The position numbers and the translations under genes were made by a program. Below, in pieces: positions 26,034 to 33,188 of a stretch of DNA of 64,000 nucleotides (position 1 is its first letter; each line of letters opens with the position of its first letter). This stretch comes from Pusillimonas caeni (GTDB lineage: Bacteria > Pseudomonadota > Gammaproteobacteria > Burkholderiales > Burkholderiaceae_B). Below the pieces are notes generated by a model. The model made no database searches and had not been told where the DNA came from. It saw only the letters and a list, made by a program, of their open reading frames with translations. The stretch is from NCBI RefSeq assembly GCF_003545815.1, contig NZ_PDUW01000002.1:372001-436000 (forward strand). The letters run 5' to 3'.

Positions 26034-27077
26034 ATGTCGAATTTCATTCAAAAGAAGGCGCAGCGGTTCTCGGTTTCCGCTATCGCCGGGGCGTTCAGCC
26101 TGGCCGCCGTGTGCGCCCTCGGCCTGGCCGGCAATACCGCCATGGCGAAAGAGTACAAAATGAAGCTGGCCACCGCCACGGTCAACGATGTGCAGACCGA
26201 AGCAATCAAGAGGCTGGCCAAGCGCATCGAAGAGCGCAGCGAAGGCCGCATCAAGACCGAACTTTATCCCGCCGCGCAATTGGGCTCGAACACGCGCATG
26301 ATCGAAGGCCTGCAGTTCGGCACGATCGAGTTCTACACCGGTCCCGCCGCCTACTTGGTGGGCGTCGACTCGCGCTATCAGGCCATGGACGTACCCGGCG
26401 TCTTCAAAGACGCCCGCCATGCCCAGCGCACCTTCAGCGACCCCGAGTTCCGCGAGTATTTCATGGCCATGGGCGAAAGCAAGGGCCTGGTCGGGCTGGG
26501 AATGTACATCTATGGCAACACGGCCTTCACCACGGCGTTTGAAGGCAAGACGCTGGCCGATTTCCAAGGCAAGAAAGTTCGTGTGCTGGCGTCTCGGATC
26601 GAGCGCAAAGGGGCCGAATTGATGGGCGCCACCGCCGTGCCGGTCGACTTCAGCGAAATGGTCACCGCGCTTCAGCAGGGCACCATCGACGGCATCAAGA
26701 GCTCGCCGCCGGCTTTCACCTCGCTCAAGCTCTACAACATCGTCAACAACATCACCGCCACCGAAGACGGCGTGATGGGCGAAGTGATGCTGGCCAGTAA
26801 AGTGTGGTGGGATACCCTTCCCGACGACCTCAAGGCGATCGTCAAAGAGGAGGCCGTGGCGCTCGAGCCCGAACTGTACGACTTCGTGCTGCAAGACCAG
26901 GCCAATGCGTACAAGACCTGGCAAGAGCAGGGCGGAAAGGTGTTTCACCTGCCCGAAGACGAGCGCGCCAAACTGCTCGAGAACATGAAGCAGGCCACGA
27001 TCGAGCTCATGGCCGAAAACAAGTCTAACGCCGAAGTCATGGACTTGACGCTCAAGGTTGCCGAGCGCGTGAAGTAA
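26034..27077 (+). CDS. TRAP transporter periplasmic binding protein (DctP)
   Basis: The 347-aa DctP-type protein starts at the ATG at 26034 with AGGAAG upstream; an ORF from 25968 overlaps the previous gene. A signal peptide runs to about GNTAMAKEY. Family blocks are YPAAQLGSNTRMIEGLQFGTIEF, the GKKVRV strand with the Arg that usually binds the substrate carboxylate, TAVPVDFSEMVTALQQGTIDG and MLASKVWWDTLPDD. The conserved Arg suggests the ligand has a carboxylate, which with the nitrilases on both sides points to a cyano- or amido-carboxylic acid; this is inference. Confidence 0.92.
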   Translation: MSNFIQKKAQRFSVSAIAGAFSLAAVCALGLAGNTAMAKEYKMKLATATVNDVQTEAIKRLAKRIEERSEGRIKTELYPAAQLGSNTRMIEGLQFGTIEFYTGPAAYLVGVDSRYQAMDVPGVFKDARHAQRTFSDPEFREYFMAMGESKGLVGLGMYIYGNTAFTTAFEGKTLADFQGKKVRVLASRIERKGAELMGATAVPVDFSEMVTALQQGTIDGIKSSPPAFTSLKLYNIVNNITATEDGVMGEVMLASKVWWDTLPDDLKAIVKEEAVALEPELYDFVLQDQANAYKTWQEQGGKVFHLPEDERAKLLENMKQATIELMAENKSNAEVMDLTLKVAERVK

Positions 27078-27083
27078 GCATAC

Positions 27084-27097
27084 GGCCACATGTGGCC
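27084..27097. promoter_or_regulatory. Perfect 14-bp palindrome before the second nitrilase gene
   Basis: GGCCACATGTGGCC is a perfect palindrome seven bases after the dctP stop and 25 bp before the second nitrilase start. It has no loop, so a dimeric protein site is more likely than an RNA hairpin. It might control internal transcription of the last gene. Confidence 0.3.
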
Positions 27098-27122
27098 TCT
27101 ACGTTGTAGAAGGATGGATAGC

Positions 27123-28154
27123 ATGATCAACTTACCCCAGGTGAAAGTGGCGGCGGTGCAGGCGGCCCCCGTGTTTCTCGATACCGAGGCCACCGTCGAC
27201 AAGGCCTGCGCGCTTATCGCCGAAGCGGCCCGCAACGGCGCGCAACTGGTCGCCTTCCCCGAGGTGTTCGTATCAGGCTATCCATACTGGAGCTGGATCA
27301 TGTCGCCGGTGCAGGGAAGCCCTTGGTTCGACAAGCTATGCCGCTCCGCCATAGAAATTCCCGGACCGGAAATACAACGCTTGGCTCACTCCGCCAAGCA
27401 GCATGGAGTGCACGTGGTCATCGGCGTAAATGAACGCAATCCGGCCGGCATTGCCACGGTGTACAACACCATGGTGTTCATCGGTCCGGACGGAAAGCTG
27501 CTGGGGCGCCACCGCAAGCTGGTGCCCACCTGGGCAGAGAAACTCACCTGGACCAATGGCGACGGCTCGTCCTTGCGTGTATACGATACCGCCATAGGGA
27601 AGCTGGGCGGCCTGGCTTGCGGAGAAAACACCAATACCCTGGCTCGCTTCAGCCTGCTCGCCCAGGGCGAGCTGTTGCATGTGGCGGCGTACATCTCGCT
27701 GCCCGTCGCTCCGCCCGATTACGACATGGCCGAAGCCATCAAGGTGCGGGGCATGGCCCATAGCTTCGAGGGCAAGGTCTTTACCGTCATCTCGTGCTCT
27801 ACCGTCAGCGAGGAAATCATCCAGGCCATGATCGCCGAAGTGCCTGAATCCGAGGCCATGCTGCGACGCAAGAACAGCGCATTTTCAGGCGTCATCGGGC
27901 CCGATGGACGCGTGGTGGGCGAGCCTTTGATAGACGACGAAGGTATCGTTTACGCCGACGCCGACCTTTCCCGGTGCCTCCAGCCTCGCCAGATGCACGA
28001 CATTATCGGGCACTACAACCGCTTCGATATATTCGACTTGAGGGTCAACCGCCGGCCGCAGCAGGCTGCGCAGTTCATGAACGATGTGCAAGAGCCGGAG
28101 CGCCCGAAGGACGAATCGCCGGAAGAGGACCTCCCGACTTCTTATCCCGTATAA
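27123..28154 (+). CDS. Nitrilase, second copy
   Basis: This is a 343-aa nitrilase of the classical aliphatic/arylacetonitrilase type. The triad is E47 (AFPEVFVSGYPYW), K132 (HRKLVPTWAEKLTWTNGDG) and C166 (GLACGENTNTLARFSLLAQGE), where CGEN after the nucleophile is typical of true nitrilases. It converts R-CN to R-COOH plus NH3. The ATG at 27123 has AAGGA ten bases upstream; in-frame ATGs at 27090 and 27114 are less likely. It follows the TRAP genes and probably belongs to their operon. Its tail overlaps the convergent higA-like gene by 13 bases. Confidence 0.9.
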   Translation: MINLPQVKVAAVQAAPVFLDTEATVDKACALIAEAARNGAQLVAFPEVFVSGYPYWSWIMSPVQGSPWFDKLCRSAIEIPGPEIQRLAHSAKQHGVHVVIGVNERNPAGIATVYNTMVFIGPDGKLLGRHRKLVPTWAEKLTWTNGDGSSLRVYDTAIGKLGGLACGENTNTLARFSLLAQGELLHVAAYISLPVAPPDYDMAEAIKVRGMAHSFEGKVFTVISCSTVSEEIIQAMIAEVPESEAMLRRKNSAFSGVIGPDGRVVGEPLIDDEGIVYADADLSRCLQPRQMHDIIGHYNRFDIFDLRVNRRPQQAAQFMNDVQEPERPKDESPEEDLPTSYPV

Positions 28155-28462
28155 GCCGGCTCGCGAAACGGTACGATGGCAGGGCGGGGCTTTTTCTCGG
28201 CCTGCCATAAATCGTATTGTGCCTGCATATTGAGCCACATTTCTGCGCTGGTCCCCAGGGCGTCGCGAAGCCTCAAGGCCATGTCCGCCGAGATGCCCGC
28301 CGAGCCATTGAGAATGCGTGAAAGCGCAGTGCGTGTCACGGCTAGACGCGCAGCGGCCTCGGTGATGGTCAGTTCACCGAGGTACTCACGCAATACCAGA
28401 CCAGGATGCGCCGGGTTATGCATGCGTCTAATCAAATGCCGTAGGAATATCTTGTCCGCCAT
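28142..28462 (-). CDS. HigA-type antitoxin (XRE-like HTH)
   Basis: This 106-aa protein is of the HigA/VapI family: HPGLVLREYLGELTITEAAARLAVTRTALSRILNGSAGISADMALRLRDALGTSAEMWLNMQAQYDLWQAE, given here as the family block at residues 18-88. HigA proteins bind DNA and neutralise HigB RNase toxins. Its ATG at 28462 has TTGGAG in front and lies inside the upstream ParE-like gene (35-base overlap), so translation is coupled. No HigB toxin is present; its partner here must be the ParE-like gene, which already has its own antitoxin. Confidence 0.87.
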   Translation of the reverse strand: MADKIFLRHLIRRMHNPAHPGLVLREYLGELTITEAAARLAVTRTALSRILNGSAGISADMALRLRDALGTSAEMWLNMQAQYDLWQAEKKPRPAIVPFREPAYTG

Positions 28463-28730
28463 AGAAAACTCCAATGATGGTCACTGTTCGACCAGTAACG
28501 GTAAAGGCTATGGCGGTATTCTTTTTGTGGTGTGTAAGGCGTAGGCCTGGACGAATGTCATTTCGCGCTACGCCCCGCCTTGGGAAGGAGGCCAACGCTT
28601 CGCAGGTTGAAACGATGGCATCGGTGTAGCGTTGAGCGGCAAGGGGAGCGCCCCTTTGCGCAATATAGCGATATAGCTCCAAAAGTTGCTGCTGAGCTTC
28701 GGGTGTGAAGACAACAGTGTATGTGGACAT
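28428..28730 (-). CDS. RelE/ParE-superfamily toxin
   Basis: The 100-aa ParE-like toxin has YTVVFTPEAQQQLLELYRYIAQ and APLAAQRYTDAIVSTCEAL helices, then FPRRGVARNDIRPGLR and VTIIGVFYGGQDI. It is translationally linked on both sides: its ATG shares a base with the antitoxin stop (TAATG), and its end overlaps the HigA-like gene by 35 bases. ParE toxins inhibit gyrase while RelE relatives cleave mRNA; the sequence looks more like ParE. Confidence 0.87.
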   Translation of the reverse strand: MSTYTVVFTPEAQQQLLELYRYIAQRGAPLAAQRYTDAIVSTCEALASFPRRGVARNDIRPGLRLTHHKKNTAIAFTVTGRTVTIIGVFYGGQDIPTAFD

Positions 28731-29008
28731 TAGCGCGTTTTGCGGGCTTTTTTATATTCGTTTGCTAGAGCGTTCTTTACTTCTTGCGCGGGAATTGCCC
28801 GCGCGGGATCCGCCTTCAGGGCGTCGTATGCTGGAGCGACCTCATTGAGCAACCAAGCGTGCATCGCCTTGTCGCGGGCAAGCAGCGCCCGCAAGCCATC
28901 TCGGATGACCTCGCTCTCGCTCGCATATTCGCCTGACGCGACTTTGCCGCGCACCAACTGTGCCATGTCGTTTGGCAACGTAATACTGAATTGTTGCGTG
29001 GTGCGCAT
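28730..29008 (-). CDS. ParD/CopG-type ribbon-helix-helix antitoxin
   Basis: This 92-aa antitoxin has the ribbon-helix-helix segment TTQQFSITLPNDMAQLVRGKV, then GEYASESEVIRDGLRALLARD, as in ParD proteins, and a charged C-terminal tail (QEVKNALANEYKKARKTR). The ATG at 29008 is taken as start; an ATG at 29017 is also possible. It is the first gene of a three-gene unit with the ParE-like toxin and the HigA-like protein. Confidence 0.85.
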   Translation of the reverse strand: MRTTQQFSITLPNDMAQLVRGKVASGEYASESEVIRDGLRALLARDKAMHAWLLNEVAPAYDALKADPARAIPAQEVKNALANEYKKARKTR

Positions 29009-29109
29009 GACGTTCATCCAGAGAACTGAGTAGGATTCAATCATACTGGGAAGCTCGGACCATGTCTACCGCTCGGCTATCATCACGAAGCGACAGTACG
29101 AGAATAGCC

Positions 29110-29529
29110 ATGCCCAAACCGCCACCCATCTTCCAGCGCAAAGCCCCTGCGCGACGCCAGAACTCTCTCATCTGGATCTTCGACCGGTTCGAATTCGATC
29201 CGGGCTATCTCCGCTCGCGGATGTTCGGCTGCGAGACGGCGTATATGGATGGCATGCTTTGCCTGGGCGTCGTCGATCGCGGCGGCGAGCCGTGGAACGG
29301 GCTGCTGGTCTGCACCTCGCACGAGCGGCAGGCGGGCCTCATCGAAGAAATGCCTGCGCTGAGTCCACACAAGGTCTTGGGAAAATGGCTTTACATCTCG
29401 CAGGAAGATCCGGCGTTCGAAGAGACGGCGGAACGGCTGGCCGAGCTGGTGCTTGCCCGCGACCCGCGTGTGGGGGTCGAGCCCAAGGGGCGTAGCGAGA
29501 GCCGTTCTTCCCGGCGTCGCGAAGTATAG
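29110..29529 (+). CDS. Small protein of unknown function, TfoX/YjbR-like
   Basis: A 139-aa soluble protein. After a basic proline-rich start (MPKPPPIFQRKAPARRQ) comes FDRFEFDPGYLRSRMFGCETAYMDGMLCLGVVDR, which resembles the first half of TfoX N-terminal or YjbR-like domains (a met-phe-gly turn followed by two strands). It then has ALSPHKVLGKWLYI and a C-terminal helix, with a basic tail (GRSESRSSRRREV). The start at 29110 is the ATG nearest the conserved region; an in-frame ATG exists at 29062. The function is unknown. Confidence 0.6.
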   Translation: MPKPPPIFQRKAPARRQNSLIWIFDRFEFDPGYLRSRMFGCETAYMDGMLCLGVVDRGGEPWNGLLVCTSHERQAGLIEEMPALSPHKVLGKWLYISQEDPAFEETAERLAELVLARDPRVGVEPKGRSESRSSRRREV

Positions 29530-29580
29530 TTAGCGCGATGCCCCATGAGTATCCCGGCTTAAATTCGCCATCCCGGCCCC

Positions 29581-30561
29581 CTACACAGACGCACCCTGGG
29601 CAGCTTGTTCATGCCGCCGGTTCCAGCTTTGGGCGATGGCGGCGCTGATGATCAATTGCAGCAGGTGGAACAGCATCAGGGGCAGCACCATGATGCCGGC
29701 GGTTGCGGCGGGGAACAGCACTTGCGCCATGGGCACCCCGCTGGCCAGGCTTTTCTGGGCGCCGCCGAACAGGGCGGTGATGCGGTCTTCGAGGCTGAAG
29801 CCGAACCACAGCGCCAGGCCATAGACGTACAGCATGGACAGCGCCAGGAAGATCAGGCTGATCAGTACTACGCCCGCCATCATGCCGGCCGATACCTGCT
29901 GCCAAAGCCCGCCCACCACCGCGGCGCTGAATGCGCTGTAGATGACCAGCAGGATCGATCCCCGGTCCACGAAGGACAGCATCTTGCCGGCTTTGCGAAA
30001 GGCGCTGTCGAAGTAGGGCCGCAGAAAATGGCCGGCCAGAAAGGGCAGCATCAGCTGCATGAAGATCTTCACCACCGAGTCCAGCGACGAGGAGGCGCCG
30101 GTGGGCACGACCAGGCCGTTGACCAGAAAAGGCGTAATCAGAATGCCCAGCAGGGTCGAGATGGATGCGCTGCAAATGGAGGCGGGCACATTGCCTTTTG
30201 CGATGCTGGTCAGGGCTACCGCCGACTGTACGGTGGCGGGCAGCATGCACAAATACAGCACTCCAAGGTATAGCTGGTGATCGATCAGCGGAAGCAAAAC
30301 GGGGCGCAAGACAAAGCCCATCAGGGGGAAGAAGACGAAGGTGCAGCTGAGAATCAGCGCATGCAGGCGCCAATGCGTGAGCCCGTCGATGATGGCCTGG
30401 CGGGGCAGCTTGGCGCCGTGCAAAAAGAAAAGCAGTGCAATGGCCGCCGTGGTGAGGTACTTGAGACCGATCGCGAACGTTCCCATGGCCGGCAGGATGC
30501 TGGCCAGGGCGACGGTGCCGATCAGGAGGAAGGTGTAGGTGTCGGGAATGAGGCGTTTCAT
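29581..30561 (-). CDS. BASS-family bile acid:Na+ symporter-like transporter (YfeH-like)
   Basis: The 326-aa protein has about ten membrane segments in the SBF-like/YfeH arrangement: LLFFLHGAKLPRQAIIDGL, CMLPATVQSAVALTSIAKGNVPASICSASIS and FGGAQKSLASGVPMAQVLF, the last matching the paired crossing helices of the family. These proteins take up organic anions with sodium; the substrate is unknown. The ATG at 30561 (MKRLIPDTYTF) is used; the track-like upstream TTG at 30579 is weak. A LysR gene is divergent 69 bp away and probably regulates it. Confidence 0.87.
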   Translation of the reverse strand: MKRLIPDTYTFLLIGTVALASILPAMGTFAIGLKYLTTAAIALLFFLHGAKLPRQAIIDGLTHWRLHALILSCTFVFFPLMGFVLRPVLLPLIDHQLYLGVLYLCMLPATVQSAVALTSIAKGNVPASICSASISTLLGILITPFLVNGLVVPTGASSSLDSVVKIFMQLMLPFLAGHFLRPYFDSAFRKAGKMLSFVDRGSILLVIYSAFSAAVVGGLWQQVSAGMMAGVVLISLIFLALSMLYVYGLALWFGFSLEDRITALFGGAQKSLASGVPMAQVLFPAATAGIMVLPLMLFHLLQLIISAAIAQSWNRRHEQAAQGASV

Positions 30562-30602
30562 GGATGTATTGAACGCCAAAGCCGGTAAAAACTGAAATTG
30601 AT

Positions 30603-30621
30603 TTATCGCATAGAGCTATAA
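30603..30621. promoter_or_regulatory. Candidate LysR box between the BASS gene and its LysR gene
   Basis: TTAT (30603-30606), an 11-base spacer and ATAA (30618-30621) form a T-N11-A inverted repeat just before the LysR gene start, in a 69-bp divergent promoter region. This is the classical LysR binding pattern; binding is inferred. Confidence 0.45.
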
Positions 30622-30630
30622 TTTTCTTGC

Positions 30631-31575
30631 ATGAATGTCACGCTCAAGCAACTTCAGGTCTTCCGCGCGGTGGCTGCCGAAAAAAACTTCAGGCGGGCCG
30701 GCGAACTGGTGGGCTTGACGCAGCCGGCGGTAAGCCGGGCCATCACCGAGCTGGAAGGGCAGATCAATCTGCGCTTGTTCGACAGAACCACCCGCGAAGT
30801 GAGGTTGACGCAGGCGGGCGTGATTCTGGCCCAGCGCTTGCCGCGGTGGATGGACGAGCTGGACAACACCCTGAACGAAATACACAGTTGGGCCAGCGCC
30901 CGCACGGGCAAGGTGCGCGTTGCCAGCAGCCCCACGCTATCGGCCGCGCTCGTTCCTCATTGCCTGTCGTACTGTGCACAGCAAGAGCCCGGCCTGCAAG
31001 TCATTCTGTTCGACCGCGTCCAGCAAGACGTCTTGAACGGAGTCTTGTCCGGCGAGGTCGACTTCGGCCTCATCGTCGAGCCCGACGCGGCGCGCCTGAG
31101 CGAGCTGCATCATGAGACTTTATTGACCGACCCCTTCGTCGTCGTGTGTCCAGAACATCATGCTTTGGCAAGGCAAGCTGAAAAGAGGGGCCTGGACTGG
31201 CGCAATCTGGGCGAGCACGATTTGATCTTGCTGGATCAGGCCTCAGGCAGCCGCCGACTCATAGACGAGTTGATCGCAACGCATCAAATCGCCAGCCGGA
31301 TAGTGCAGGAAGTGGGCCACGTGACGACCGGCTTCGAGATGGTCAGGGCAGGCCTGGGCATCAACATCGTGCCCGGGCTGGCTGTTCCCGAAACGGGGCT
31401 GCCCGGCCTGAAGGTAATCTGCCCCCGCCCCCTCAGCCAAAGAAAGATCATGCTTGCGCGCCCAAGAAACAAGACGCTGGCGCCGTTGGCGGAAACGCTC
31501 TGGTCCCTGGTGCGGGCCAGCACCGAAGCAACGATGCGCCGGCGCGATGCATCCAAGCTTATCGAAGCCTCATAA
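30631..31575 (+). CDS. LysR-type transcriptional regulator
   Basis: This 314-aa regulator begins MNVTLKQLQVFRAVAAEKNF with the HTH at about residues 3-62 (AGELVGLTQPAVSRAITELEG). The effector domain follows, with GLGINIVPGLAV near the C-terminus. It is divergent from the BASS transporter gene and upstream, on the same strand, of the GlcF-like/VAO operon. The operator-like repeat just before its start favours control of the BASS gene; control of the downstream operon is possible. Confidence 0.88.
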   Translation: MNVTLKQLQVFRAVAAEKNFRRAGELVGLTQPAVSRAITELEGQINLRLFDRTTREVRLTQAGVILAQRLPRWMDELDNTLNEIHSWASARTGKVRVASSPTLSAALVPHCLSYCAQQEPGLQVILFDRVQQDVLNGVLSGEVDFGLIVEPDAARLSELHHETLLTDPFVVVCPEHHALARQAEKRGLDWRNLGEHDLILLDQASGSRRLIDELIATHQIASRIVQEVGHVTTGFEMVRAGLGINIVPGLAVPETGLPGLKVICPRPLSQRKIMLARPRNKTLAPLAETLWSLVRASTEATMRRRDASKLIEAS

Positions 31576-31758
31576 ACATGTAGACCCGGGAAAGTGATGC
31601 CTCTTCCATGCCCCTGCTGCAAGCGGGATGGAAAGCTCCCGATGGCACGCTGGGCAAACTCGCCTGGCACGTTCAGCACTGCGGCCATTCAAGCCGATCC
31701 CTAGAATTTGTACACCCGCCTCCACCCATGGCGGGTATACGGATTACAGCGGGTCACC

Positions 31759-33165
31759 ATGCCGAAAACCATTACGATCCATCGCGAGCAAGCCGTCGGG
31801 GCCGCCATCGATAAGTGCGTGCACTTCGGCTTTTGCACGGCGGTCTGTCCGACCTATGTGCTGGACGCCGAAGAGAATGATTCCCCCCGGGGCCGCATCG
31901 CGCTGGCCAAGGAGATGCTGGCGGCCGGCGGCAAGCCCAAGGCGGCGACGATATTGCACCTGGATCGCTGCCTGTCATGCCTGTCCTGCGAGACGACCTG
32001 CGCCGCCAACGTGCCGTATCGCGAGATCATCGACGGCGCGCGTGAATACATAGAAGCCAGCGGCGCCAGGCCCTGGACGCAGCAGGCGTTTCGCACGATG
32101 CTGGCCAAGACGCTGACGACGCCGCGCCTGCTGAGCATGGCCAACGGCCTGGCGCGGCTGATGCCGAAGTCGATGGCAAACCTGCCCGGGCCCATCGGCG
32201 CCCTGGCGGCTTTATCCAGGGCGCCGGCGGTTGCCGCACTGCGTGCGCGGGAAGGGCGGGAGAGCGCCGCGCCGCTGGCTGCTGAAGTCGGCGGCTCGAG
32301 AATCGGCGCGTCCAAGGCCGGCAAAGCGCATTCGATCAGACGGGTCGGGTTGCTGAACGGCTGCGTGCAGTCGGTGCTGGGCGGAGAAATCAACGCGGCG
32401 GCCCTGCGGCTGCTGGGCCGGGCCGGGATAGCCGTCGTCGAACTGGACAAGGGCCAGTGCTGCGGCGCGCTGGAGCTGCACATGGGCAAGCGCCGGTCCG
32501 GCGCGAAGAAAAGCGCCGATCTGGTACGCGAGGTGTCGCGATTGCTGTCCACGGGGGAGATCGAGGCCATCGTGACGACCACCTCTGGATGCAACTCGGT
32601 GATTCAGCATTTCGACGAGGTACTGGCGGACAACCCCGAGCTGGGCGCCGAGGCGGCGAAGGTGAAGGCCGCCACGCATGACATCGCCGTGTTCGCGCTG
32701 GAACTCGACTTGCCCGCGACCGGCGCGGCGGACGGCGCGCGCGTGTCCTACCACGATGCCTGTTCGATGACGCACGGCCTGAAGCTGACGCGCCAGCCCC
32801 GGCAGTTGCTCAAGCAGCTGAATTTCGATCAGCGCAACATCGCCGAGGCCCATTTGTGCTGCGGCTCGGCCGGTGTCTACAACATTCTCCAGCCCGACAT
32901 CTCGGCGCGCCTGGGCAAGCGCAAGGCCGACAACGCCTCGGTGGTCGATCCCGACGTCATCGCCGCCGGCAATCTGGGCTGCCTGGTGCAGATTTCCCGT
33001 TTCACGCCGATTCCGGTTGCGCATACGGTGCAGCTGCTGGACTGGGCCACGGGCGGGCCGCCGCCGCGCGGGCTGGAGGGTTTCCGGCCGCGCCCGCTGC
33101 CGGAACCCGAACCCGTGTTCGAGGCCGAAGCGCCCGCGCAGGAATCGGAAGAAGCTTTTTGGTGA
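31759..33165 (+). CDS. GlcF-like Fe-S/CCG-domain oxidoreductase subunit with an altered first cluster
   Basis: This 468-aa protein has the layout of glycolate oxidase iron-sulfur subunit GlcF: two N-terminal ferredoxin-type motifs and two cysteine-rich CCG domains (GQCCGALELHMG, HLCCGSAGVYN). In the first cluster motif GlcF has CxxCxxCxxxCP. Here the codons at 31819-31854 read CVHFGFCTAVCP, so C20, C26 and C30 are present but position 23 is Phe. The second motif, CLSCLSCETTC (C71, C74, C77, C81), is complete. The protein is longer than GlcF, with a linker near residue 175 and an acidic, proline-rich tail. It sits just before a VAO-type flavoprotein, so it probably accepts its electrons as GlcF does from GlcD/GlcE. 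Confidence 0.82.
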   Translation: MPKTITIHREQAVGAAIDKCVHFGFCTAVCPTYVLDAEENDSPRGRIALAKEMLAAGGKPKAATILHLDRCLSCLSCETTCAANVPYREIIDGAREYIEASGARPWTQQAFRTMLAKTLTTPRLLSMANGLARLMPKSMANLPGPIGALAALSRAPAVAALRAREGRESAAPLAAEVGGSRIGASKAGKAHSIRRVGLLNGCVQSVLGGEINAAALRLLGRAGIAVVELDKGQCCGALELHMGKRRSGAKKSADLVREVSRLLSTGEIEAIVTTTSGCNSVIQHFDEVLADNPELGAEAAKVKAATHDIAVFALELDLPATGAADGARVSYHDACSMTHGLKLTRQPRQLLKQLNFDQRNIAEAHLCCGSAGVYNILQPDISARLGKRKADNASVVDPDVIAAGNLGCLVQISRFTPIPVAHTVQLLDWATGGPPPRGLEGFRPRPLPEPEPVFEAEAPAQESEEAFW

Positions 33166-33188
33166 GTTTCCATATTTAGGAAGAAGCA

